The notes under the pieces are model-generated. The model was not told where the DNA came from, did no database searches, and saw nothing but the letters and a program-made list of their open reading frames with translations. Positions 36,787 through 44,898 of a stretch of DNA of 64,000 nt are shown piece by piece. Every line of letters begins with the position of its first letter. Positions within the stretch are counted from its first letter, which is position 1. Origin of the DNA: Candidatus Binatia bacterium (GTDB lineage: Bacteria > Desulfobacterota > Binatia > UBA12015); assembly GCA_036563615.1 (NCBI GenBank), contig DATCMB010000022.1, positions 496,001 through 560,000 on the forward strand, given 5' to 3'. The position numbers and the translations under genes are program-made.

Positions 36787-37737
36787 ATGGATCGCAATCT
36801 GGCGCTCGAGGTCGTGCGGGTCACCGAGGCGGCCGCCCTCGAGTCGGCTCGTCTGATGGGCCGCGGCGACGCGGCGGCCGTCGATCGCGCCGCGGTGGCC
36901 GCCATGCGCCGCGCGTTCGACGCGATCGACGTCGACGCGGTGGTCGCGATCGGCGAGGGACGCGAGGGCGAGGTCGAGAGCCTGTACGTCGGCGAGCGCA
37001 TCGGCGCGGGCGGGGAGAAGATCGACGTCGCGGTCGACGCGCTCGAGGGCGCGACGGTGTGCGCGACGGGCGGCGCGAACGCGCTGTCGATCATCCTGAT
37101 CTCCGAGCGCGGACGCATTCTGGCTTGCCCCGAGACGTACATGGACAAGCTCGCCGTCGGCCCGGAGGGCAAGGGCGTGGTGAGCCTCGAGCGCTCGCCG
37201 CAGGAGAACCTCCGCGCGCTCGCCGAGGCGAAGGGCGTCTACGTCGAGGACCTGACGGTGGTGATCCTCGACCGGCCGCGGCACGACCGCCTGATCGACC
37301 AGGTGCGCAAGGCGGGCGCGCGCGTGCAGCTCCTCGCCGACGGCGACCTCGCGGCGGCGATCGCGACCGCATGGCCGGGCAGCGGCATCGACATCGTCAT
37401 GGGCATCGGCGGCGCGCAGCAGGGCGTGCTCGCCGCGGGCGCGATCCTGGCGCTCGGCGGCGAGTTCCAGGGGCGCTTCCAGCCGCGCAACGAGGACGAG
37501 CGCGGACGTCTGCTCGAGGCCGGGATCTCGGACCTGTCGCGCGTCTACAGCCCGGTCGACCTGGTCGGCGACAACGTCATGTTCGCCGCGACCGGCGTCA
37601 CGCAGGGACACCTGCTGAAGGGCGTCCGCTACTTCCGCGGCGGCGCGACGACCAATTCCGTGGTGATGCGCTCGCGCACGCGCACCGTGCGCTGGATCGA
37701 GGCGTACCACCACTTCGACTTCAAGCCGGAGTACTGA
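36787..37737 (+). CDS. glpX: GlpX-like (class II) fructose-1,6-bisphosphatase, divergent
   Basis: 316 aa, aligning without gaps to E. coli GlpX over the first 75 residues. D33, E57 and the D84-x2-E87 pair (family D85/E88) are kept, as are KPRHD-like DRPRHD and ADGDLAAAI. However, the position of D61 is Gly (GEGREGE instead of GEGEIDE), and the metal ligand E213 is Gln (GGAQQG instead of GGAPEG). These changes could lower or redirect activity. The family catalyses the gluconeogenic phosphatase step. It lies 28 nt after hom; its stop overlaps the next start by one base. Confidence 0.8.
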   Translation: MDRNLALEVVRVTEAAALESARLMGRGDAAAVDRAAVAAMRRAFDAIDVDAVVAIGEGREGEVESLYVGERIGAGGEKIDVAVDALEGATVCATGGANALSIILISERGRILACPETYMDKLAVGPEGKGVVSLERSPQENLRALAEAKGVYVEDLTVVILDRPRHDRLIDQVRKAGARVQLLADGDLAAAIATAWPGSGIDIVMGIGGAQQGVLAAGAILALGGEFQGRFQPRNEDERGRLLEAGISDLSRVYSPVDLVGDNVMFAATGVTQGHLLKGVRYFRGGATTNSVVMRSRTRTVRWIEAYHHFDFKPEY

Positions 37738-38510
37738 TGTCTCTCGTCACCCTGAAGCGCGACGGCGACGTCGCCGAGCTCACCATCGACCGCGCCGACA
37801 AGCTGAACGCGCTCGACCGCGCGACGCTGCTCGAGCTGCGCGCCGCCGTGGCGGCGCTTGCGCGCGAGCCGGCGCGCGTCGTGCTGGTCGCGAGCGCCGG
37901 CGAGCGCGTGTTCGTCTCGGGCGCCGACATCGCGGCGATGTCGCAGATGTCGGTCGAGGAGGCGCGCGCGTTCGCGCAGCTCGGTCACGAGACCTTCGAC
38001 GCGCTCGAGGCGCTGCCGTCGCTGGTGGTCGCGGTCGTGCAGGGCGCGGCGCTCGGCGGCGGCTGCGAGCTGATGCTGGCGTGCGACCTCGCGATCGCCG
38101 GCGAGAAGGCGCGCTTCGGCCAGCCGGAGACCAACCTCGGCCTGATCCCGGGCTTCGGCGGCTGCGCGCGGCTCCTGCGCCGCGTCGGCGTCGGGCTCGC
38201 GCGCGAGCTGATCTACAGCGGGCGTCTGCTCTCGGCCGAGGAGGCGCTGCGCGCAGGTCTCGTCCAGCGCGTGGTGCCGCAGGGCGAGCTGCGCGCGGCG
38301 GCGCGCAAGTGGGCCGAGGAGCTCGCGGCGCGCCCACCGCTCGCGATCGCGCGCGCCAAGGCGGCGATGGCCGCGGCCGAGACCAGCGACGCGCGCAGCG
38401 CGGCGCGCGTCGAGATCGAGGCGTTCGCGAGCCTGTTCGGCGCCGAGGACACCCGCGAGGGCCTGACCGCCTTCCTTGAGAAGCGCACCCCGACCTTCCG
38501 CGGCGTGTGA
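37737..38510 (+). CDS. Enoyl-CoA hydratase/isomerase family protein
   Basis: 257 aa crotonase-fold enzyme. The oxyanion-hole segments FVSGADIAAM and GAALGGGCEL are present, and both catalytic glutamates are retained at E111 (GGGCELM) and E131 (FGQPETNLG), which favours hydratase activity over other crotonase reactions. It starts within the glpX stop (TGATG) and precedes B12, flavoprotein and thiolase genes, suggesting a role in acyl-CoA turnover. Confidence 0.88.
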   Translation: MSLVTLKRDGDVAELTIDRADKLNALDRATLLELRAAVAALAREPARVVLVASAGERVFVSGADIAAMSQMSVEEARAFAQLGHETFDALEALPSLVVAVVQGAALGGGCELMLACDLAIAGEKARFGQPETNLGLIPGFGGCARLLRRVGVGLARELIYSGRLLSAEEALRAGLVQRVVPQGELRAAARKWAEELAARPPLAIARAKAAMAAAETSDARSAARVEIEAFASLFGAEDTREGLTAFLEKRTPTFRGV

Positions 38511-38567
38511 GCCGCGGCTCGTCGTCACGCTTCCAAGCCAAGCCCAGCAGCATCCGAACGACCCGAC

Positions 38568-38597
38568 TTGCCGAGGCGCCCACGGCGCCGTTATAGG
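38568..38597 (+). promoter_or_regulatory. Candidate promoter of the B12-domain gene
   Basis: TTGCCG (38568-38573), 18-nt spacer, TATAGG (38592-38597). The expected start site near 38604 lies only about five nt before the ATG at 38609, which has no Shine-Dalgarno, so the transcript may be nearly leaderless. Confidence 0.45.
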
Positions 38598-38608
38598 ACC
38601 CCCGTTGC

Positions 38609-39013
38609 ATGGACCGCCCCGTTCGCATCCTCGTCGCCAAGCCCGGCCTCGACGGGCACGACCGCGGTGCCAAGATCATCGCTCGCGCGCTGCGCGACGC
38701 GGGCTTCGAGGTGATCTACACCGGCCTCCACCAGACGCCCGAGATGATCGTCGAGGCCGCCCTGCAGGAGGACGTCGACGGCATCGGCCTGTCGATCCTG
38801 TCGGGCGCGCACCTCGTGCAGTTCCCGGCCGTGATCGAGCTCCTGCGTGAGCGCAACGCCGGCGACATCAAGGTCTTCGGCGGCGGCATCATCCCCGAGG
38901 ACGACATCGCCGAGCTCACCCGGATGGGCGTCGCCAAGGTCTTCACGCCCGGCGCGACGACGCAGGAGATCATCGACTGGGTGAAGCAGAACGTAAAGCC
39001 GCGCGACGCCTGA
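38609..39013 (+). CDS. Stand-alone cobalamin-binding domain of methylmalonyl-CoA mutase
   Basis: 134 aa, the size of the separate B12-binding subunit of class I acyl-CoA mutases. It has the DxHxxG motif that supplies the cobalt-ligating His (LDGHDRG), SILSGAH and the GGGIIP loop. It pairs with a separate catalytic subunit in two-subunit mutases (methylmalonyl-, 2-hydroxyisobutyryl- or ethylmalonyl-CoA type); no catalytic subunit is in this window. It is preceded by its own promoter-like sequence. Confidence 0.88.
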   Translation: MDRPVRILVAKPGLDGHDRGAKIIARALRDAGFEVIYTGLHQTPEMIVEAALQEDVDGIGLSILSGAHLVQFPAVIELLRERNAGDIKVFGGGIIPEDDIAELTRMGVAKVFTPGATTQEIIDWVKQNVKPRDA

Positions 39014-39061
39014 GCGGACGTCCCGCAAGCGCGCTCGAGCGACGAGACGAGCGAAGCGTCT

Positions 39062-40156
39062 ATGGAGCGCAGGGACCTGGTGATCGTCGGCGGCGGGCCA
39101 GCGGGCAGCGCCACCGCGCTCGCGCTCGCGCAGCTCGATCCGGGTCTCGCGTCGCGCGCCCTGCTGCTCGATCGCGCCGAGTTCCCGCGTGACAAGACCT
39201 GCGCCGGCGGCCTGATCCCGCACACGCTGCACGTGCTGCGCGAGCTCGGCCTCGAGCTCGACGTTCCTGCGGTGCGCGTCGACCACGCGAGCGTCGAGGT
39301 CAAGGGCGAGCGCATCGAGATCCCGGCGCCCGGCTGCTGCTGGATCATCCGGCGACGCGAGCTCGACGCGATGCTGCTCGGCGCGGTCCGCGAGCGTGGC
39401 GTCGAGGTGCGCGAGGGCGTCAAGGTGCTCGGCGCCGCGCGCGAGGGCGACGCGATCCGGCTCGAGACGACCGCGGGAGCGCTGCGCACGCGCGCCGTGG
39501 TCGGCGCCGACGGCTCGGGCAGCCTGGTGCGCCGCGCGCTCGTGAGCCGCGAGGAGGGCTTCGTCGCCCGCGCCGTGATGGCCGACGTGCCGATCGACGC
39601 GAGCGAGGCGCCGGCGCGCTTCGAGTTCGACTTCCGCGCCACACCGCTCGGGCTCGCGGGCTACGCGTGGTCCTTCCCCTGCCTGATCGAGGGACGTCCG
39701 CACTGGAACGTCGGCGCGTACTCGATCACGCGTCGCGGCGAGGGCGCGCGGCTCGCGCGTCTGGTCGACGAGCGCGCGCGCGACGATCGTGCGCCGCGCA
39801 AGGCGCACCCGATCCGGCTGCACCACAAGGACGCGCCGATCTCGGGGCCCGGCGTGCTGCTCGTCGGCGACGCGGCGGGCGTCGATCCGCTGCTCGGCGA
39901 GGGGATCTCGTTCGCGCTGCAGTACGGTCAGCTCGCGGCGCAGAGCCTGGTCGCTGGATTTGCGGTGGACGACCTCGGCTTCCGAGACTATGGACGACGA
40001 GTCGCCCGCTCACCGATGGGGGTCAAGCTCCGTCGGCTGGGGCTCGCGGCGCGGCTCCTCTACGGCCCGTCCGGGCCGCTGTGGTTCCGCCTCGTCCGGA
40101 TGAGCCGGCGAGCGCAGATCATCGGTATGAACTGGTACAATGGGGTGGCAAACTGA
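39062..40156 (+). CDS. Geranylgeranyl-reductase-family FAD oxidoreductase
   Basis: 364 aa flavoprotein. The dinucleotide-binding VGGGPAGSATA at the N-terminus, DKTCAGGL, and the second FAD motif GDAAGVDPLLGEGISFAL are typical of GGR/FixC-like enzymes, which reduce isoprenoid double bonds or act as electron-transfer flavoproteins. The substrate is unknown. The C-terminal 50 residues are basic with aromatic patches that could contact membrane. A 7-bp hairpin follows the stop. Confidence 0.85.
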   Translation: MERRDLVIVGGGPAGSATALALAQLDPGLASRALLLDRAEFPRDKTCAGGLIPHTLHVLRELGLELDVPAVRVDHASVEVKGERIEIPAPGCCWIIRRRELDAMLLGAVRERGVEVREGVKVLGAAREGDAIRLETTAGALRTRAVVGADGSGSLVRRALVSREEGFVARAVMADVPIDASEAPARFEFDFRATPLGLAGYAWSFPCLIEGRPHWNVGAYSITRRGEGARLARLVDERARDDRAPRKAHPIRLHHKDAPISGPGVLLVGDAAGVDPLLGEGISFALQYGQLAAQSLVAGFAVDDLGFRDYGRRVARSPMGVKLRRLGLAARLLYGPSGPLWFRLVRMSRRAQIIGMNWYNGVAN

Positions 40157-40185
40157 ACGGCAGGCTTCACGGCCGGAGCTGCCGT
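40157..40185 (+). terminator. Hairpin after the flavoprotein gene
   Basis: ACGGCAG at 40157-40163 pairs with CTGCCGT at 40179-40185, starting directly after the stop codon. The loop is 15 nt and there is no T-run, so read-through into the thiolase gene is likely. Confidence 0.35.
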
Positions 40186-40234
40186 CTCGAACGGGCGTAG
40201 CGCCAGCGCGCCGACCCGATCCACGGAGGAAATC

Positions 40235-41416
40235 ATGGCAGAAGCAGTGATCGTATCGGCGACGCGCACGGCGATCGGTTCCATGGGCGGCTCGCTCTCG
40301 AGCCTGCCGGCGACGACGCTCGGCGCGGTCGCGATCCGCGAAGCGCTCAAGCGCGCGGGCGTCGAGGGCAAGGAGGTCGGCGAGGTCATCCTCGGCAACG
40401 TGCTCGCAGCCGGCCTCGGGCTGAACGCCGCGCGCGTCGCGTACCTCGAGGCCGGAATCCCGAAGGAGGTCCCGGGCTACGGCGTCAACAAGGCGTGCGG
40501 CTCGGGCCTGAAGGCGGTCGCGAACGCCGCGGCGGGCGTGCTCTCCGGCGAGTACGACATCGCGGTGGCGGGCGGCATGGAGAGCATGTCGAACGCGCCC
40601 TACCTGCTGAAGAAGGCGCGCTTCGGCTACCGCCTCGGCCACGACCAGCTGCTCGACTCGATGATCGCCGACGGTCTGTCGTGTCCGATCACCTACGTCC
40701 ACATGGGCGTGACCGCCGAGAACATCGCCAAGAAGTACGAGATCTCCCGCAAGGAGCAGGACGAGTTCGCGGCGGAGAGCCAGGCGCGCGCGGCCGCCGC
40801 GCAGGCCGCCGGCAAGTTCCGCGCGGAGATCGTCCCGGTCGAGGTGCCCGGCAAGAAGAAGGGCGAGACCGTGCAGTTCGCGGTCGACGAGTTCCCGCGT
40901 CCCGACACGACGGTCGAGAAGCTCTCGGCGCTGAAGCCGGCGTTCCAGAAGGACGGCACGGTCACCGCGGGCAACGCGTCGGGCATCAACGACGGCGCCG
41001 CGGCGCTGGTGGTGATGAGCGCCACCGCGGCGAAGGACCGCGGCCTCAAGCCGCTCGCCAAGATCCGCGCCTGGGCGTCGGCGGGCGTCGACCCGTCGAT
41101 CATGGGCATGGGCCCGTGGCCGGCGGTCGAGAAGGTGCTCGCCAAGGCCGGGCTGCGCAAGGACGAGATCGACCTCTGGGAGCTCAACGAGGCCTTCGCC
41201 GCGCAGTCGCTCGGCGTGCTCCGCGAGCTGAAGCTCGACCCGAAGAAGGTCAACGTGAACGGCGGCGCGATCGCGCTCGGCCATCCGATCGGCGCGAGCG
41301 GCGCCCGCGTGCTCGTCACCCTGCTGCACGCGATGCAGGACCGCGACGCTCACCTCGGTGTCGCGTCGCTGTGCATCGGCGGCGGTCAGGGCATCGCCAT
41401 GGTCGTCGAGCGCTGA
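40235..41416 (+). CDS. Acetyl-CoA acetyltransferase (thiolase)
   Basis: 393 aa thiolase II. Acyl-accepting C88 in [15 protein letters not shown] (catalytic His near 349) and CIGGGQG (second Cys near 379) are intact; length is that of AtoB/PhaA. It condenses two acetyl-CoA to acetoacetyl-CoA or the reverse. ACGGAGGAA gives a strong Shine-Dalgarno. A strong intrinsic terminator ends the unit at 41447-41477. It may work with the neighbouring enoyl-CoA hydratase in fatty-acid, polyhydroxyalkanoate or mevalonate-type metabolism. Confidence 0.93.
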   Translation: MAEAVIVSATRTAIGSMGGSLSSLPATTLGAVAIREALKRAGVEGKEVGEVILGNVLAAGLGLNAARVAYLEAGIPKEVPGYGVNKACGSGLKAVANAAAGVLSGEYDIAVAGGMESMSNAPYLLKKARFGYRLGHDQLLDSMIADGLSCPITYVHMGVTAENIAKKYEISRKEQDEFAAESQARAAAAQAAGKFRAEIVPVEVPGKKKGETVQFAVDEFPRPDTTVEKLSALKPAFQKDGTVTAGNASGINDGAAALVVMSATAAKDRGLKPLAKIRAWASAGVDPSIMGMGPWPAVEKVLAKAGLRKDEIDLWELNEAFAAQSLGVLRELKLDPKKVNVNGGAIALGHPIGASGARVLVTLLHAMQDRDAHLGVASLCIGGGQGIAMVVER

Positions 41417-41446
41417 GGCACACCATCACTCGACGGACGTCACGGG

Positions 41447-41477
41447 ACGGGCGTGCGCAACCGCGCACGCCCGTTTT
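41447..41477 (+). terminator. Intrinsic terminator after thiolase
   Basis: A perfect 12-bp stem (41447-41458 with 41463-41474), AACC loop, followed by TTTTCG. It starts 31 nt after the thiolase stop. Confidence 0.92.
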
Positions 41478-41531
41478 CGTTGGCTCGCTCGGGGATCGGC
41501 GCTCGCGCGTCGAGCGGGGGAGGGGGAGCCG

Positions 41532-42206
41532 GTGAGCGTCGCCGCGTTCTTCGACATCGACGGCACGCTGCTCTCGGTGAACACCGCGCCGCTCTACGCG
41601 CGCTACCTGCGCCAGCACGGCCGCGCGCGACGGCGCGACCTGCTGCGCACCGCGTTCTACCTGCTGCAGTACCGGCTCAACCTGCTCGACATCGATCGCG
41701 CCATCGAGCGCGCGAGCGGCCTGATCGCCGGGCAGCGCGAGAGCGAGATCGAGGAGTTCTGCGAGCGGTGGTACCGCGACATGGTGCGCCGCTACGTGGT
41801 GCCCGAGATGGTCGCGATCCTCGAGCGTCATCGCGCCGCGGGACACGTCATCGCGCTGCTCTCGAGCAGCACGCGCTACCTCGCGCAGCCGCTCGCACGC
41901 GACCTCGGCGTCGAGCACCTGCTGGTGACGCGTCTCGAGGTCGTCGATGGACGCTTCACGGGCCGCGCGATCGCGCCGGTGTGCTACGGCCCGGGCAAGG
42001 TGCACTTCGCGCGCGAGTTCGCGGAGCGCAACGGGATCGACCTCGCGCAGAGCTTCTTCTACACCGACTCGGTCACCGACGTGCCGGTGCTCGAGCTCGT
42101 CGGGCACCCGCGGGTCGTGAATCCGGATCGGCTGCTGAGGCGGCTCGCGCGCAAGCGGGGCTGGGAGATCGTGCTCGACGGAGGGGTGAGCGTTGGCGCG
42201 GCGTAG
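41532..42206 (+). CDS. HAD-IB family phosphatase, SerB-like
   Basis: 224 aa. Motif I is FFDIDGTLL (D8, D10), motif II LLSSS, motif III GPGKVHF, motif IV FYTDSVTDVPVLE, the order of the PSPase-like HAD-IB subclass. Substrate could be phosphoserine or a lysophospholipid-type phosphate; a basic, hydrophobic C1 cap region (about residues 30-75) is typical of the CicA/lysophosphatidate group. GTG 41532 is supported by GGGGGAG upstream. Its 3' end overlaps the start of the small downstream protein by 14 nt. Confidence 0.85.
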   Translation: MSVAAFFDIDGTLLSVNTAPLYARYLRQHGRARRRDLLRTAFYLLQYRLNLLDIDRAIERASGLIAGQRESEIEEFCERWYRDMVRRYVVPEMVAILERHRAAGHVIALLSSSTRYLAQPLARDLGVEHLLVTRLEVVDGRFTGRAIAPVCYGPGKVHFAREFAERNGIDLAQSFFYTDSVTDVPVLELVGHPRVVNPDRLLRRLARKRGWEIVLDGGVSVGAA

Positions 42207-42591
42207 GACGAACACGTGGTGGTGGCTCGCGATCCCGCTCGCCGGCGTCGCGGCGTACGCGGGCTTCGTCGCGACCCTGAGCTGGATCTCGGGGCCCGAC
42301 GCGAACGACGCGCCCGCGCCAAAGGCGGCGTTCGACGGGCGAAGCCTGCAGCCGGCCGCGCCGGTGGACGCGCCGGCCGCGCCCGCGGACGTGCCGTACG
42401 CGGGCGTCGAGGTGACGCCGCCGCAGCCGACCGCCACCGCCGTCGAGCAGCGCGCCGCAGACGCTGCGGGCGCGAGCACGGCGAAGGGGGCGAGCGGTGG
42501 AAAGCGCGCTCTGCCGCGCGAGGATCTCACGGAGCAAGACCGCCGCGCGCTCGAGCGCGTCATCGAGCGCGCCGTCGGCGGCAAGCGCTGA
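42193..42591 (+). CDS. Small membrane-anchored hypothetical protein
   Basis: 132 aa with a TTG start, supported by GAGGGG six nt upstream. One membrane helix (about residues 9-32) follows a short Arg-rich cytosolic end with a Trp triplet; then a Pro/Ala-rich extracytoplasmic linker (about 38-95) and a charged C-terminal helix (about 106-130). No family is recognised. It overlaps the HAD phosphatase gene, so the two are probably co-translated. Confidence 0.6.
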   Translation: MARRRTNTWWWLAIPLAGVAAYAGFVATLSWISGPDANDAPAPKAAFDGRSLQPAAPVDAPAAPADVPYAGVEVTPPQPTATAVEQRAADAAGASTAKGASGGKRALPREDLTEQDRRALERVIERAVGGKR

Positions 42592-42656
42592 CGCGCGCCA
42601 TGCACGTGCATCGCGCGCACGTCGTGCGCACGTCGCCTTCGTCTCGCGTCACGCTC

Positions 42657-42685
42657 TTGCCCCGCTGGTCGCGCGGGACTATACC
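42657..42685 (+). promoter_or_regulatory. Candidate dnaB promoter
   Basis: TTGCCC (42657-42662), 17-nt spacer, TATACC (42680-42685). The predicted start near 42692 gives a leader of about 60 nt before the dnaB GTG, which has GGGGAGGAG as ribosome binding site. Confidence 0.55.
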
Positions 42686-42753
42686 GCCTTGCCTTCACGC
42701 AGTCGCAGACGGCGGTTCTCGTCGTCGCCGAGCAGAGTCGGGGAGGAGACGCG

Positions 42754-44148
42754 GTGAGTAGTGATTCGTCGGGCGGCAACCGCGTTCCGCCGCAGAGCAT
42801 CGAGGCCGAAGAGGCGGTGCTCGGCGCGATCCTGCTCGACAACCGCGCCCTCGATCGCGCCAACGAGATCCTCACCGCCGACGACTTCTACCGCGAAGCG
42901 CACCGGCGCATCTTCCGCGCGCTGAACGAGCTCGACGACCGGCGCGAGCGCGCCGACGTCATCACGCTGACGGAGTGCCTCAAGCGGCGAGGCGACCTCG
43001 AGGCGGTCGGCGGCGCCGCGGCGATCGCGGAGCTCGTCGAGCGCACGGCGACGACCGCGAACGTCGACCTCTACGCGCAGATCGTCAAGGACAAGGCGAT
43101 CCTGCGCGCGCTGATGGAGGCGTCGAACGACATCGCGCAGCGCGCCGCGAGCGGCACCGGCGACGTTTCGGAGTTCCTCGACGACGCCGAGCGCATGATC
43201 TTCGAGATCAGCCAGCGCAAGATTCGCCAGCCGTACTCGCGCCTCGAGTCGATCATCGTCCAGTCGATCAAGACGATCGAGGCGCTCTACGAGAAGAAGG
43301 AGGCGGTCACCGGCGTCCCGACGGGCTTCTACGAGTTCGACCGGCTGACCTCGGGGCTGCAGCCCTCGGACCTCATCATCGTCGCCGGGCGCCCGTCGAT
43401 GGGAAAGAGCGCGCTCGCGACCAACATGGCGCAGTACGCCGCCGCCAACTGCGGCGGCCGCGCGGTGGTGATGTTCTCCCTCGAGATGTCGAAGGAGTCG
43501 CTGGTGATGCGCATGCTGTGCGGCGAGGCGCGCGTCGACGGCACCAAGGTGCGCACCGGCTACCTCGGCGAGCGCGACTTCCCGCGCCTCGCCATGGCCG
43601 CGGGACGCCTCGCTGACCTGCCGTTCTACATCGACGACACCCCGGCGCTGTCGGTGCTCGAGCTGCGCGCGAAGGCGCGCCGCCTGCAGCGCGAGAACGA
43701 GAAGAACGGCGGGCTCGCGCTGATCGTCATCGACTACCTGCAGCTCATGCGCGCGCACAAGGACGTCGACAACCGCGAGCAGGAGATCTCGTTGATCTCG
43801 CGCTCGCTGAAGGCGCTCGCGAAGGAGCTGAACGTGCCGGTGATCGCGCTCTCGCAGCTCAACCGTGCCGTCGAGGCGCGCGCCGACAAGCGCCCCATGA
43901 TGTCCGACCTGCGCGAGTCGGGCGCGATCGAGCAGGACGCCGACCTGATCGTCTTCGTCTACCGCGACGACTTCTACAACAAGGCGTCGCCCGAGGAGGG
44001 CATCGCCGAGATCATCATCGCGAAGCAGCGCAACGGTCCGCAGGGCACCGTCAAGCTCGCGTTCCGCAAGGAGTACACGACCTTCGAGAACCTGAGCACG
44101 CGCGAGGACGACGAGCTCGTCGGTCAGTACGACGAGGCGGAGCTCTGA
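42754..44148 (+). CDS. dnaB: Replicative DNA helicase DnaB
   Basis: 464 aa hexameric helicase that unwinds DNA at the replication fork. The N-terminal domain (about residues 10-115) contacts DnaG primase. The RecA-like C-terminal domain has Walker A GRPSMGKSA (K218), Walker B LIVIDYLQLM, and SDLRESGAIEQDAD. There is no intein. A GTG start with a strong Shine-Dalgarno is used. It has its own promoter-like sequence and is convergent with thiE. Confidence 0.97.
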   Translation: MSSDSSGGNRVPPQSIEAEEAVLGAILLDNRALDRANEILTADDFYREAHRRIFRALNELDDRRERADVITLTECLKRRGDLEAVGGAAAIAELVERTATTANVDLYAQIVKDKAILRALMEASNDIAQRAASGTGDVSEFLDDAERMIFEISQRKIRQPYSRLESIIVQSIKTIEALYEKKEAVTGVPTGFYEFDRLTSGLQPSDLIIVAGRPSMGKSALATNMAQYAAANCGGRAVVMFSLEMSKESLVMRMLCGEARVDGTKVRTGYLGERDFPRLAMAAGRLADLPFYIDDTPALSVLELRAKARRLQRENEKNGGLALIVIDYLQLMRAHKDVDNREQEISLISRSLKALAKELNVPVIALSQLNRAVEARADKRPMMSDLRESGAIEQDADLIVFVYRDDFYNKASPEEGIAEIIIAKQRNGPQGTVKLAFRKEYTTFENLSTREDDELVGQYDEAEL

Positions 44149-44217
44149 GCGCGCGTCCGCCCGCCGCGGCGTGAGGCGCAGCGGGCCGCGCGTCGCTCGG
44201 CCGCGACGGGCGCACGC

Positions 44218-44898
44218 TCAGCCGCGAAGCGGCCCGAGCGCCAGGATGCGGCGCGTGAACGCGAGCGGATCGCTCGCGCTCGCGAGCGCGCCGATCATCG
44301 CCACCGCGTCGGCGCCGGCCTCGAGCACGGAGGCTGCGGTCGCTTCCCCGATGCCGCCGATCGCGACGATCGGGATCCGCACCGCGCGGCGCACGGCGCG
44401 CAGCTCGTCGAGCGTCCGCGGCCGCGACAGAGCGTCGGGCTTGCTCCCGGTGGGGAACATCGGACCGAAGCCGATGTAGTCGGCGCCGCCGTTTTCGGCG
44501 GCGCGCGCCTCGGCCACGTCGTGCGTCGAGACGCCGATCACGAACCCCGAGCCCGCCATCCGGCGCGCGTGGGCGAGCGGGAGGTCGTCCTGGCCGAGGT
44601 GCACGCCGGCCGCACCGCTCGCGAGCGCGACGTCGAGCCGGTCGTTGATGATCACACGCGCGCCGTGCGCCGCGGCGTCCTCGACCAGCCCGCGCGCGAG
44701 GCGCAGAAACGACGACGCCGGCATTCCCTTGCAGCGGAGCTGCAGCCAGGGAACGCCGGCGCGTAGGACCTGCGCGGCAAGCGCCCGGATCGGCCGTGGA
44801 TCGTCGAGATCGGGCGCCGCGTCGAGGATCGGGTAGAACGGGGCCGCGACGAAGGCGCCGGACGGCCGCGTCTGCGGCCGTCCGGCAGCGTCGCTCAT
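44218..44898 (-). CDS. thiE: Thiamine phosphate synthase
   Basis: 226 aa TIM-barrel enzyme coupling the thiazole and pyrimidine precursors of thiamine. [16 protein letters not shown] and [10 protein letters not shown], plus [12 protein letters not shown], match ThiE. The internal ATG at 44898 was chosen over a GTG at 44988 because it overlaps the upstream stop (ATGA) and restores the normal N-terminus. It is coupled to the PT-repeat protein gene, an unexpected partner; no other thi gene is nearby. Confidence 0.9.
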   Translation of the reverse strand: MSDAAGRPQTRPSGAFVAAPFYPILDAAPDLDDPRPIRALAAQVLRAGVPWLQLRCKGMPASSFLRLARGLVEDAAAHGARVIINDRLDVALASGAAGVHLGQDDLPLAHARRMAGSGFVIGVSTHDVAEARAAENGGADYIGFGPMFPTGSKPDALSRPRTLDELRAVRRAVRIPIVAIGGIGEATAASVLEAGADAVAMIGALASASDPLAFTRRILALGPLRG

